This document shows positions 6,500 through 14,300 of a stretch of DNA of 64,000 nucleotides, piece by piece (the first letter of the stretch is position 1; every line of letters starts with the position of its first letter). The notes under the pieces were generated by a model. That model was not told the origin of the DNA. It saw only the letters and a program-made list of their open reading frames with translations, and ran no database searches. The DNA is from VRUE01 sp963730315. GTDB lineage: Bacteria; Actinomycetota; Thermoleophilia; Solirubrobacterales; 70-9. The stretch lies in contig CAVSRD010000004.1 of assembly GCA_963730315.1 (NCBI GenBank), forward strand, positions 1 to 64,000, read 5' to 3'. Both the position numbers and the translations under genes were made by a program.

Positions 6500-8965
6500 A
6501 TGGGAGCGGTAGCGGCATGGGCGGTGCGGCATGCGCGACCCGTCTTGGTGATCTGCTTTGTCCTCGCGGGCGGAGCTGGGGTGGGGGCAACCCGGCTTTC
6601 CACCGACGCGGGGGCTGACACGCTGGTCGATTCCGACGCGGCGAGCTACCGGGCGACGCAGGACGTGCGGCGCGACTTCGGGGAAGAACCGGTGGTGGTG
6701 CTGGCGGAGGGGGATCTGGAACGGATCGTGCTGACCGCGAACCTGGGCCGGCTGCTGCGCTTGGAGGGCTGCCTGTCCGGGAAGGTGCCGGAAGGGGCGA
6801 AGTCGATCCCTGGCCCCTGTGCGGAGCTGGCGGCGACCGACCCGGTGCGGTCGGTGGTCGGGCCGGCGACCTTCCTCAACGAGGCGGTGATCCAGATCGA
6901 CCGCCAGCTCGAACGGCTCGCCTCGCGGCTGCCCCCCGCCAAGCTGCGCGAGTTTCTGCTCTCGATCGCCGCCCGCTACGGGATCGCCAGCGCCCCCAGC
7001 ATCTCCAACCCGGAATTCCTGGCGGCGGTCGTCTTCGACCTCGAAAAGGCACGAGCCACGCCGAAGGCGCGGCTCGCCTACCTTTTCCCGAATGGGCGGA
7101 CGGCGCAGGTCATCGTCCGGCTCCGCCCCGCGTTGAGCGAAGCCGAACGCCACCGGGCGATCGATCTGATCAGGGCGGCCGTCTTCGACGAGACGCCCCG
7201 CCGAGCCTGCACATTCCGGGGAAAGCCGGAGGCCTGCTTCGCGCTGCACGGCGGCCGCTACGTGATCTCCGGGGTGCCCGTGGTCGTCGATGCCGTGACC
7301 CGGGCGCTGAAGGACGCCCTGCTGCTGCTCTTCGCGGTCGCGCTCGCGGTGATGGCGCTCGCCCTCCTGGCGGTCTTTCGCTCCCGCTTCCCGCTCCTGC
7401 CCCTTGCTCTGGCGGTCGTCTCGGCGGCCCTCGCCTTCGGTCTCCTGGCCGCCTTCGGCGGCTCTCTGACGATGGCCTCGATTGCCGTGCTTCCGATCCT
7501 GATCGGCCTTGCGGTGGACTACGCGATCCAGCTCCAGGCTCGCTACGACGAGGCACTCGAGGGCTCCTTCAACCGAGCCGAAGCTGCCCGCTCCGCCGCC
7601 TCCCGCGCCGGCCCGACGATCGCCATCGCGTGTCTCGCCACGGCTGCCGGCTTTCTCGTGCTCCTCCTCTCCCCGATCCCGATGGTCCGCGGCTTCGGCC
7701 TCCTCCTCGTGGCCGGGGTCCTGATCGCTTTCTGCGTTGCGTTCCTCGCCGGCTTTGCCGCCCTCAGCCTCCGAACTCGCTCAGCGAGGAGGGGTGTTTC
7801 TTCCTACTCCCTGCCAAAGCGCGCTGTCGAGCTGGCGCTGGCGTACCCCAGGCATGTGCTTGGCATCGGCCTTGCCCTTGCCGCGATCGGGTGGGGACTG
7901 GGAACGCAGATCGAAACCGAGTCGAACATCACGAAGCTGGCGCCGCAGAATCTGCAGGCGGTGAAGGACTTGAACGAGTTGCAGGCCGCTACGGGCGTCT
8001 CCGGCGAGCTGGACGTACGGGTTCATGCGCCGGATCTGACCGATCCGGCGACGATTCGCTGGATGGCGGCCTTCAAGCGTCGCGCGCTGAGGTCCGGTGG
8101 TTTCTCGGGCCCGGACCCGAGCTGCCGGGAAGCCGAATTGTGCCCCGGGCCGGCGCTCTCGGACTTCGTCACCGGCGGCGGCGATCTCCCGGCGGCCGAG
8201 ACGCCGAAGCTGACCAAGCAGGGGATCCGCACAGCGCTGCGCCAGATCCCGCCTTACGACCTGCGCCAGGTCGCGACGCTCGACCCCGAGACCGGCCTAC
8301 CGGCGGGCGCGGCGCTGATCTCTTTCGGCATCCGAAATCAATCGCTCGACAGCCAGCAGGCGCTGATCGACCGGGTGCGTGCCGCGGCGGGGAAGCCCGG
8401 AGAGCCGGGTGGTCCCCCCACGGGCGTGCAGGTCGAGCCGGCGGGGCTGCCGGTGATCGCCGCCGGAGCCGCGTCCGAACTCTCCGTCAGCCGCTACTGG
8501 CTGACGCTCGCCGGCCTGGCAGCGGTGGGCCTGCTGCTGCTGGTCGCCTACCGGTCGCCGCGGCGGGCGCTGGTTCCGCTGGCACCCGTGCTCCTGGCCA
8601 CGGGCTGGGGGGCACTGGTGCTGTTTCTCAGCCGCGTCCCGCTCAACCCGATGTCGGCGGCGCTGGGGGCGTTGACGATCGCGATCGCCACCGAGTTCAG
8701 CGTGATTCTCGCTGGGCGCTTCCACGAGGAGCGCGGCGCCGGACGCACGGTGGCCGAGGCGTTGCGCGCCGCCTACGCTCGCACCGGCGCCGCCGTCCTT
8801 GCCTCCGGCGTGACCGCGACGGCGGGGTTCGCGGTTCTGATCGCCAGCGACGTGAGGATGCTGCGCGACTTCGGCTTCGTCACCGTGATCGACCTCGCGG
8901 TGGCGCTGCTCGGGGTGATGGTGGCGTTGCCCGCCGCACTAGCCTGGACGGAGCGCGAGCGGTGA
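6500..8965 (+). CDS. RND/MMPL-family membrane transporter
   Basis: An 821-residue protein with the two-fold RND layout: a membrane span near residues 10-30, a large extracytoplasmic loop (30-260), a block of five spans, a second lone span near 455, a second loop (480-665) and a final block of spans. IGLAVDYAIQL in the first half and ALTIAIATEFSVIL in the second are the fourth-span motifs that carry the proton-relay acidic residues. Family members export lipids or hydrophobic compounds. GAGGAG ends 5 nt before ATG 6500. It follows the lipid ABC genes across a structured gap, and its stop overlaps the next gene, so it may work with both. Confidence 0.85.
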   Translation: MGAVAAWAVRHARPVLVICFVLAGGAGVGATRLSTDAGADTLVDSDAASYRATQDVRRDFGEEPVVVLAEGDLERIVLTANLGRLLRLEGCLSGKVPEGAKSIPGPCAELAATDPVRSVVGPATFLNEAVIQIDRQLERLASRLPPAKLREFLLSIAARYGIASAPSISNPEFLAAVVFDLEKARATPKARLAYLFPNGRTAQVIVRLRPALSEAERHRAIDLIRAAVFDETPRRACTFRGKPEACFALHGGRYVISGVPVVVDAVTRALKDALLLLFAVALAVMALALLAVFRSRFPLLPLALAVVSAALAFGLLAAFGGSLTMASIAVLPILIGLAVDYAIQLQARYDEALEGSFNRAEAARSAASRAGPTIAIACLATAAGFLVLLLSPIPMVRGFGLLLVAGVLIAFCVAFLAGFAALSLRTRSARRGVSSYSLPKRAVELALAYPRHVLGIGLALAAIGWGLGTQIETESNITKLAPQNLQAVKDLNELQAATGVSGELDVRVHAPDLTDPATIRWMAAFKRRALRSGGFSGPDPSCREAELCPGPALSDFVTGGGDLPAAETPKLTKQGIRTALRQIPPYDLRQVATLDPETGLPAGAALISFGIRNQSLDSQQALIDRVRAAAGKPGEPGGPPTGVQVEPAGLPVIAAGAASELSVSRYWLTLAGLAAVGLLLLVAYRSPRRALVPLAPVLLATGWGALVLFLSRVPLNPMSAALGALTIAIATEFSVILAGRFHEERGAGRTVAEALRAAYARTGAAVLASGVTATAGFAVLIASDVRMLRDFGFVTVIDLAVALLGVMVALPAALAWTERER

Positions 8966-9612
8966 GGGACCGCTACTCGATCATCGTCGGGCTGATTTTC
9001 CTCGCGGTCGTGGTCGTCGCTGTGGTCAAGGGCGTCGGCGGCGGGCGCACCCTCGGCCTCGACGAGCAGGCGCCGCGTTGGCCGCTGCCCGAGTTCGCCG
9101 TCCCGGCCGCCGGAGGCCCGCTGGAAGGCGACGCCAACGTCGCCCAGGACGACTGCGCGACGGCCGAGCTGCCCTGCCCGCAGAGCGCCCGCCGCATCCC
9201 TGCCTGCCGGGTGCGCACGGGCGGCGCGATCCGCGTCTGCGACCTCTTCGACCGCCCCTCGGTGATCTCGTTTTGGTTCAGCCGGGGGGGCGACTGCGTC
9301 GACCAGCAGGATGTCGTCGATCGGGTCTACGCCCGATACCGTGGGCGCGTGAGGTTCCTATCGCTGGACGTGCGCGACGACCGCGGCACCGTTCGCAGCC
9401 TGGTGCGCAGCCGCCGCTGGAGGATGCCGGTGGGCTATGACCGCGACGGTGCCGTCGCCAGCCTCTACCGGGTCGGCGGCTGCCCGACTTTCGCCTACGT
9501 CTTCCCGGGGGGGATCCTGCAGAGCGCTAGCATCGGCAACCTCGACGCTGGCGGCCTCGGCTCCCGGGTCGAGCAACTGCTGAGCGCCACCCGAGCGGTG
9601 GAGGGCGGTTGA
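8962..9612 (+). CDS. Membrane-anchored thioredoxin/TlpA-like protein with an unusual active site
   Basis: The GTG start overlaps the RND stop (GTGA), so translation is probably coupled. The 216-residue protein has an N-terminal membrane anchor (IIVGLIFLAVVVVAVV) and then a thioredoxin-like domain facing outward: PSVISFWFSRGGDC, FLSLDVRD, MPVGYDRDG and the cis-Pro loop GGCPTFAYV. The usual CxxC is reduced to RGGDC with one Cys, although a Cys also precedes the cis-Pro. Classical dithiol reductase activity is therefore doubtful; a peroxiredoxin-like or chaperone role is possible. Several further Cys residues lie before the domain. Confidence 0.75.
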   Translation: MRDRYSIIVGLIFLAVVVVAVVKGVGGGRTLGLDEQAPRWPLPEFAVPAAGGPLEGDANVAQDDCATAELPCPQSARRIPACRVRTGGAIRVCDLFDRPSVISFWFSRGGDCVDQQDVVDRVYARYRGRVRFLSLDVRDDRGTVRSLVRSRRWRMPVGYDRDGAVASLYRVGGCPTFAYVFPGGILQSASIGNLDAGGLGSRVEQLLSATRAVEGG

Positions 9613-10235
9613 TGCAGGGATGGGTGGCGCCGCACCTGGCGGCGGAGTTTCCCGGCCTCGGCATCTCCTGGGTCGAGGTCGACGGCCGACCCGGCCGCAG
9701 CCCGAAGGCGGTCGACCGCCGCCTGCGCGACCTCTCCGACCGCTTCTACGGCGCCCACGCGATCCACATGCGCGAACGTCCGATCCCCTGGGCATACCGC
9801 GTCTTCTTCCGCCAGATCGGCCTGGACCCCGATCGCAGCCGCACCCCGGTCGAGCAACTTGCGCTCGAGCGTCTTCAACGTGGCGGCTTCGCGTCCCGCG
9901 GCCTGCCCCGCGACGCGCTGACCATCGCCACGGTCGAGACCGGGGTGGCGCTGCGCGCCTTCGACGCCGAGCGGCTCGATGGTGCGCTCTGCATTCGCGA
10001 CTCGGCCCCGGGCGAGTCGCTGCCGGGCAGGCCGGGGGAGCTGTCGCGGGGAACCCTGACGATCGCCGACGAGCGCGTCCCGGTGGGGCTTCTGTTCGGG
10101 GCTACCGCGGAGGGCCGCGAGGTCGGCGGCGGCACCAGGCGCATCGCGATCGCTGCCGTCCAGGTCGAAGGCGTCCCCCAGATTGCCGTCGACGAGGCGC
10201 TTTGGATGGTTGCCGCCACGCTCGAGACCGCGTGA
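9612..10235 (+). CDS. Free-standing B3/B4 tRNA-binding-type domain protein
   Basis: ATG 9612 overlaps the stop of the thioredoxin-like gene (TGATG). The 207-residue protein matches the B3/B4 domain of the phenylalanyl-tRNA synthetase beta chain found alone: IGLDPDRSRTPVEQLALERL, the LTIATVETGVALRAFDAERL stretch and a beta-rich C-terminus. Stand-alone B3/B4 proteins are widespread; trans-editing of mischarged tRNA has been suggested for relatives, but the role of this group is not settled. Its coupling to a membrane thioredoxin and an RND gene is odd. Confidence 0.8.
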   Translation: MQGWVAPHLAAEFPGLGISWVEVDGRPGRSPKAVDRRLRDLSDRFYGAHAIHMRERPIPWAYRVFFRQIGLDPDRSRTPVEQLALERLQRGGFASRGLPRDALTIATVETGVALRAFDAERLDGALCIRDSAPGESLPGRPGELSRGTLTIADERVPVGLLFGATAEGREVGGGTRRIAIAAVQVEGVPQIAVDEALWMVAATLETA

Positions 10236-10275
10236 CGCGGGAAGTTCGATCGGTTTGGCCGGGGGCGCCACCGTC

Positions 10276-10288
10276 TAGACTTTCGTTC
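10276..10288 (+). promoter_or_regulatory. Probable leaderless promoter (-10 TAGACT)
   Basis: TAGACT (10276-10281) is followed by 7 nt and GTG 10289. No ribosome-binding site is visible. Confidence 0.5.
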
Positions 10289-10792
10289 GTGGGCCTGCTG
10301 CAACGAGAGCCCGTTCCTGCGCTCCACGGGGGCAACGAGCGTCTTGCCCGGGCCGAGCTGCGGCGCCAGATCGGACGCCTCGAGCTGCAGCTCTCCGGCC
10401 TCGTGGCGGAGGCGTTCCCACGGCTCGATCTCGACGCCGCGGTGCCCGCGGCCGGGCGTGAGCCCCGAGTCCTCGGTTTCGGCGACCTCGAGGCGGTGCG
10501 CGACGCCCTGGTGGCGCGAATCGCGACGGCGCGGCGGGCCCTGAGTGAGCGGGCGCAGGTAGAGGCCCGCAACCGCGAGCTGCTGGGGCGGATGCTGGCG
10601 GCTCCCGAGGACTTCAAGTGGCTGCGGGTCTCCCGCGCCGACATCGGCCGGCCCGGGTGCGGGCACTGGCACTCCCGGCCGCGGCTCGGCCCGCTCGGGA
10701 TGCTGATGGGCTGGTGGCAGGTCAAGGTCTCCTCCGGATGCCCATTAGCCGGGCGGCTTGCGGCCGTTGACCAAGAGTCGCAAGGCGACTGA
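10289..10792 (+). CDS. Conserved hypothetical protein
   Basis: About 167 residues. The N-terminal two thirds is helical and Arg/Glu/Leu-rich (NERLARAELRRQIGRLELQL), suggesting coiled coil. The C-terminal part has the distinctive string WHSRPRLGPLGMLMGWWQVK followed by SSGCPLA, with paired Cys and His. I do not recognise the family. GTG 10289 is preferred because a TAGACT -10 ends 7 nt upstream; GTG 10232, overlapping the previous stop, is an alternative that would make it translationally coupled. Function unknown. Confidence 0.65.
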   Translation: MGLLQREPVPALHGGNERLARAELRRQIGRLELQLSGLVAEAFPRLDLDAAVPAAGREPRVLGFGDLEAVRDALVARIATARRALSERAQVEARNRELLGRMLAAPEDFKWLRVSRADIGRPGCGHWHSRPRLGPLGMLMGWWQVKVSSGCPLAGRLAAVDQESQGD

Positions 10793-11183
10793 GAGACGCA
10801 GGGCAGACGAGCGCCCGCCGGCGCCCTGGGGCTCCTTCCCGCTCGCCGAGCTGACGATCCTCGCCGGGATCGCGATGCTGGCGGTCGGCATCTTCGCCAA
10901 GAGCCTGACCTCGCTGGGCGTCGGCGTGGTGCTGGCTGCGCTCGGCGGCCTCGAGGTGGCCGCCCGCGAGCACTTCGCCGGCTACCGTTCCCACACGACG
11001 CTGCTTGCCGGCACCCTCTTCGTCCTCGTCACCGGTGCCCTCTTCTACCTCGCCGGGCTCGTCTTGGCCGTCTGCCTGGCCGTTGGCGCGGTGGTCTTCG
11101 CCACCGCCTTCTACCTGTTCAGACGCGCTTTCCAGAGAGCCTCCGGAGGGCTCTCCTTCAAAGCCGGCGGCCTGCGCGGCTGA
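10758..11183 (+). CDS. Small membrane protein of unknown function
   Basis: About 141 residues, with a charged N-terminus rich in Arg followed by four hydrophobic stretches (ELTILAGIAMLAVGIF; GVGVVLAALGGLEVA; TLLAGTLFVLVTGALFYLAG; LVLAVCLAVGAVVFATAFYL), so it is an integral membrane protein. The start is TTG 10758 or 10767, overlapping the upstream gene by 26-35 nt. A 6-bp hairpin (AGTCGC/GCGACT) lies in the overlap. It converges with mihF, whose stop is 6 bp away. I recognise no family. Confidence 0.65.
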   Translation: MRPLTKSRKATERRRADERPPAPWGSFPLAELTILAGIAMLAVGIFAKSLTSLGVGVVLAALGGLEVAAREHFAGYRSHTTLLAGTLFVLVTGALFYLAGLVLAVCLAVGAVVFATAFYLFRRAFQRASGGLSFKAGGLRG

Positions 11184-11189
11184 CGCCGC

Positions 11190-11546
11190 TCAGACGAGCG
11201 TGCGGTTGCCGCCGAGCGCCCCGGCGAGCAGGGCGCGCTGACGCGGGGTGAGGGTTCCGAGCGGCTTGTTCTCGCTGAGGGCGAGCGATTGCAGCAGCTT
11301 GCGGGCCCGGGTGCGCCCCCAGCGTCGCTGGCTGGTCAGCAGCTCGGCGAGGGTCATGCTTTCGGTCTCCCAGGGGCAATCGCGGATCACCTCCGCGACG
11401 TCGACCTCCCCCCGCCCGATCGAGCGCTTCAGCTCCGCCCTGGCCAGTCGCACTCGGTTCGCCCGCGCCAGCGCCTGCATGTGCTGCGGCATCTGAACTC
11501 CGGAAGCATTTGGCGAAGCAGGGGCGATCGAGACGGCAGCATCCAC
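11190..11546 (-). CDS. mihF: Actinobacterial integration host factor (mIHF)
   Basis: A 118-residue nucleoid protein. The C-terminal 85 residues match mIHF: a basic helix (RANRVRLARAELKRSIGRGE), the VAEVIRDCPWET segment, MTLAELLTSQRRWGRTRARK (the helix-two-turn-helix that grips DNA) and a basic tail with LTPRQRALLAGAL. mIHF bends and organises DNA, is essential in mycobacteria and assists phage integration. GTG 11546 follows GGGAGGAG by 5 nt. A TACAAT -10 lies at 11573-11568 on the same strand. The gene is often near gmk/pyrimidine genes in other actinobacteria; here it is isolated. Confidence 0.88.
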   Translation of the reverse strand: MDAAVSIAPASPNASGVQMPQHMQALARANRVRLARAELKRSIGRGEVDVAEVIRDCPWETESMTLAELLTSQRRWGRTRARKLLQSLALSENKPLGTLTPRQRALLAGALGGNRTLV

Positions 11547-11795
11547 TGGAACTCCTCCCTCTGAGGGATTGTAAACCGGGTTATCTCTCGTGCGCCGGCC
11601 GCTGAGCGGCCCGGTGGGCAGGTCGCCCCACCGTCTCGCCGCCTCCTGACCCCCGGCGGCGATCAGCGCTCGGCCACGGTACGCGCTCGGGGCGGTCAGC
11701 GTCAACCCGCCGCCGACGGAGAGGCGCCGGGCCGTTCGCTAAGAGCACCCTTTTCTTCGCAGCCCCGTCTTGTGCAGATCTGGACAAGCCTCAAA
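11547..11795 (-). promoter_or_regulatory. mihF upstream region with a 20-bp near-perfect palindrome
   Basis: No convincing gene lies in this 249-bp gap. It holds the mihF -10 (TACAAT, 11573-11568) and, just after the end of the alpha-oxoamine synthase gene, a palindrome at 11769-11788: CTTGT, then CAGATCTG, then ACAAG with one mismatched pair. Read leftward it is followed by an AAGAAAAGG run. It may be a terminator for the synthase gene or an operator. Confidence 0.45.
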
Positions 11796-13055
11796 CTACC
11801 CCGCTCGGGGTATATCGGGAAAGTCGTCGATCACTTGGGCGATCGTTGCCAGTGCCTGGTCGAGGTGCCGGCGCTCGTGGGTCGCCATCAGGCTTGTGCG
11901 GAGCAGCGCCCCGCCCGGGGGGACGGCCGGGTGGATCGCGACGTTGGTGTAGACGCCGGCATCGAACAGCGCCTTCCAGAGCAGCACCGCCTGCCAGTCG
12001 TCGCCGACCACCACCGGCACCACCGGGGTGGTCGCAACCGTTCCGTCGGGCAGGGTTCCCGGCTCGACCACCTGCAGGCGGAGGTCGCGCAGCCCCTCGC
12101 GCAGGTAGGAGGCATTGCCGAGCAGGGTTTCGAAAAGTGTTGGCCCCTCCTCCCTTATGACCCGGAGGGCGCCGAGGGCGGCGCCGACCGCGGCCGGCAC
12201 GCTGGAGGCGCTGAACATGAAGCTCCGCGCCGAGATCTTCAGGTACTCGATCACGTCGCCCGGGCCGGCGATGAAGCCGCCGCAGGAGGCAAGGCTCTTG
12301 GAGAAGGTCCCCATGCGCAGGTCGACCTTGTCCTCGAGGCCGAACAGCTCGCTCGCCCCGGCTCCGCGGTCGCCGAGCACCCCGACTCCGTGTGCCTCGT
12401 CGACCATCAGCCGCGCCCCGTGCGCCTGGCAGAGCTCGACGACCCGCGGCAGGTCGCAGACATCGCCCTCCATCGAGAAGACGCCGTCGACGACCACCAG
12501 CACGCCGCCACCGTCCTCTCCGGCCCGATCGAGCATCTTCTCCAGCTTGTCCATCCGGTTGTGGCGGAAGGGGCGCAGCTTGGCCCCCGCGAGGCGGCAG
12601 CCGTCGAGGATCGAGGCGTGATCGCCAGAGTCGCAGATCACGGTGTCGCCGGGGCCGAGGATCGTGCCGAGACAACCAACGTTGGCCTGGTATCCCGTCG
12701 TGAACACCAGGGCGTCCTCGGTCTGCATCCAGTCGGCGATCTCCCGCTCCAGCTCGACGTGCAGGGGGGTCGTCCCGTTCATGAAACGGGAGCCGGTCAG
12801 GGCGGTGCCGTAGGTCTCGAGAGCGTTGCGCGCTGCCTGCTTTACCCGCTCGTCGCCGGTCAGGCCGAGGTAGTTGTTGGAGCCGAGCATGATGATCTCG
12901 CGGCCCTCCATCTCCATCACCGGACCCGCCTCGGACTCGATCAGCCGGAAGTAGGGGAGGAGGTCGTGCGCTTTCGCCGCTTCGAGCTGCTCGAGGCGGT
13001 CGTGGTTGCGGGCCTTCTCGAAGACGTCGACGGGGGCCTTTGCGGTCTCGTTCAT
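11796..13055 (-). CDS. Alpha-oxoamine synthase, serine palmitoyltransferase-like (PLP enzyme)
   Basis: A 419-residue PLP enzyme that condenses an amino acid with an acyl thioester with loss of CO2. GSNNYLGLT, DHAS (His near 146), DEAHGVG (Asp near 219) and GTFSKSLAS (PLP Lys near 253) are intact. YGTALTGSRFMNGTTPLHVE resembles serine palmitoyltransferases (TGSRFMNG, LH.ELE) more than 2-amino-3-ketobutyrate ligase, which has RFICGT, or BioF. No tdh or biotin gene is nearby. ATG 13055 follows TACACT by 6 nt. It is divergent, across 25 bp, from an acyltransferase gene. Activity as a sphingoid-base synthase is inferred. Confidence 0.82.
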   Translation of the reverse strand: MNETAKAPVDVFEKARNHDRLEQLEAAKAHDLLPYFRLIESEAGPVMEMEGREIIMLGSNNYLGLTGDERVKQAARNALETYGTALTGSRFMNGTTPLHVELEREIADWMQTEDALVFTTGYQANVGCLGTILGPGDTVICDSGDHASILDGCRLAGAKLRPFRHNRMDKLEKMLDRAGEDGGGVLVVVDGVFSMEGDVCDLPRVVELCQAHGARLMVDEAHGVGVLGDRGAGASELFGLEDKVDLRMGTFSKSLASCGGFIAGPGDVIEYLKISARSFMFSASSVPAAVGAALGALRVIREEGPTLFETLLGNASYLREGLRDLRLQVVEPGTLPDGTVATTPVVPVVVGDDWQAVLLWKALFDAGVYTNVAIHPAVPPGGALLRTSLMATHERRHLDQALATIAQVIDDFPDIPRAG

Positions 13056-13080
13056 GTGCAAAGTGTAGGTTCAGGTCCCC
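13056..13080. promoter_or_regulatory. 25-bp divergent promoter, both sides probably leaderless
   Basis: Minus strand: TACACT (13067-13062), 6 nt, ATG 13055. Plus strand: TAGGTT (13066-13071), 9 nt, GTG 13081. The two hexamers share two base pairs, so both polymerases cannot open at once. Any -35 contacts must lie inside the opposite coding sequence. Confidence 0.6.
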
Positions 13081-14223
13081 GTGACGGAGGTCTCGATCAG
13101 ACCGGTGCGCACCAGGCGCGACCTGAAGCGCTTCGTCAAGGTGCCGTTCCACCTGCATCGCGACAGCCCGCAGTGGGTGGCGCCGCTGATCTCCGAGCGA
13201 ATGGAGTTCCTCAACCGCGAGAAGAACCCCTACTTCGAGCACGCCGAGGCCGAGTACTTCCTCGCCGAGCGCGACGGCGAGCCGGTCGGCCGCATCACCG
13301 CGCAGGTCGACCGGCGTTGGGACGAGTTCCAGGGCGGCAGCGACGCGATGTTCGGCCTCTTCGAGACCGCGAACGACCCGGGGGCGGCGGGCGCCCTGCT
13401 CGGTGCGGCGACCGAGTGGGCCCGGGCTCGCGGCAGGTCGCGCATCCTCGGCCCGATGGACTTCACGACCAACGACGAGGTGGGAATCCTGATCGAGGGC
13501 CACGAGCGGCGGCCGCTGATCCTCGAGCCCTGGCACCCGCCGCACTACATGGAGCTGATCGAGGGGCGCGGCTTCGAGAAGACGATCGATTTGCTGATGT
13601 GGGAACTGCAGTTCGGCCAGCTGAAGGAGGGCACCCGCTTCGACCCGGCGATCCACGCAGCCGCCGAGAAGGCGCTCGACAGCGAAGACATCGTGATCCG
13701 CAAGATGCGAAAGCGCGACATGGCGAACGAGGTGCGCCGCTTCATGGACGTCTACAACGATGCTTGGGGCGACAACTGGGGCTTCGTTCCGGTCACCGAC
13801 GCCGAGGCGGAGTTCCAGGCAAAGAACCTGAAGCAGGTGCTGGACGAGGAATGGGCGTTCATCGCCGAAAAGGACGGCGAGGCGATCGGGGCCGGGTTGA
13901 CGCTGCCCGACATCAACCAGGTGCTTGCCAAGATGAACGGCCGGCTGCTGCCCTTCGGCTGGCTGCGCTTCCTGCTCGGCAAGGGCAAGATCGACCAGTG
14001 CCGGGTCTTCGCGCTCGGCGTGAAGCGCGACTACCAGCACACCGGGGTTGGCGCCGGCCTCTACCTGAAGAACCTCGCGGCCGGCGCAGCGCCGACCCCG
14101 ATCGGCGGCGGCGACATGGGATGGGTCCTGGAGACCAACGAGCCGATGAACCGGGCGCTGGAAGGGATGGGCGGGACGGTGGTCAAGAAGTACCGCATCT
14201 ATGAGAAGGCGTTGGGCGAGTGA
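13081..14223 (+). CDS. GNAT-fold acyltransferase, bacterial ceramide synthase-like candidate
   Basis: A 380-residue soluble protein with a tandem GNAT-type layout. The first half has WVAPLISERMEFLNREKNPY, FEHAEAEYFLAERDGEPVGR and a GPMDFTTNDEVGILIEGHE loop; the second has WAFIAEKDGEAIGAGLTLPD and a CoA-binding-type VKRDYQHTGVGAGLY turn. This is a widespread family usually annotated only as GNAT. The acyltransferase reported as bacterial ceramide synthase in Caulobacter sphingolipid clusters is, as I recall, of this general type, and here it is divergent from a serine palmitoyltransferase-like gene. N-acylation of an amino-lipid is therefore a reasonable guess, not a demonstration. Confidence 0.72.
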   Translation: MTEVSIRPVRTRRDLKRFVKVPFHLHRDSPQWVAPLISERMEFLNREKNPYFEHAEAEYFLAERDGEPVGRITAQVDRRWDEFQGGSDAMFGLFETANDPGAAGALLGAATEWARARGRSRILGPMDFTTNDEVGILIEGHERRPLILEPWHPPHYMELIEGRGFEKTIDLLMWELQFGQLKEGTRFDPAIHAAAEKALDSEDIVIRKMRKRDMANEVRRFMDVYNDAWGDNWGFVPVTDAEAEFQAKNLKQVLDEEWAFIAEKDGEAIGAGLTLPDINQVLAKMNGRLLPFGWLRFLLGKGKIDQCRVFALGVKRDYQHTGVGAGLYLKNLAAGAAPTPIGGGDMGWVLETNEPMNRALEGMGGTVVKKYRIYEKALGE

Positions 14224-14288
14224 GGGCCCCACCATCACTTAAAGGCGCAGTTTCCGGCTTCGTGTCCGAATCGCGCTGATCCCATCGC

Positions 14289-14300
14289 TACAGTCGGCGC
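14289..14300 (+). promoter_or_regulatory. Probable leaderless promoter (-10 TACAGT)
   Basis: TACAGT (14289-14294), 6 nt, then GTG 14301. No Shine-Dalgarno. Confidence 0.5.

Noticed and set aside
4537..6621. A 694-codon minus-strand open frame opposite the lipid ABC genes
   Set aside because: It is antisense to three well-conserved genes and has the Asp/Arg/His-rich composition of a high-GC shadow frame.
11581..11787. A 68-codon minus-strand ORF upstream of mihF
   Set aside because: It has Arg/Ala-rich shadow composition, no start signal, and overlaps the palindrome and promoter region.
11791..14238. An 815-codon minus-strand frame spanning the synthase and acyltransferase region
   Set aside because: It covers both recognised genes in the wrong frame or strand and resembles no family.
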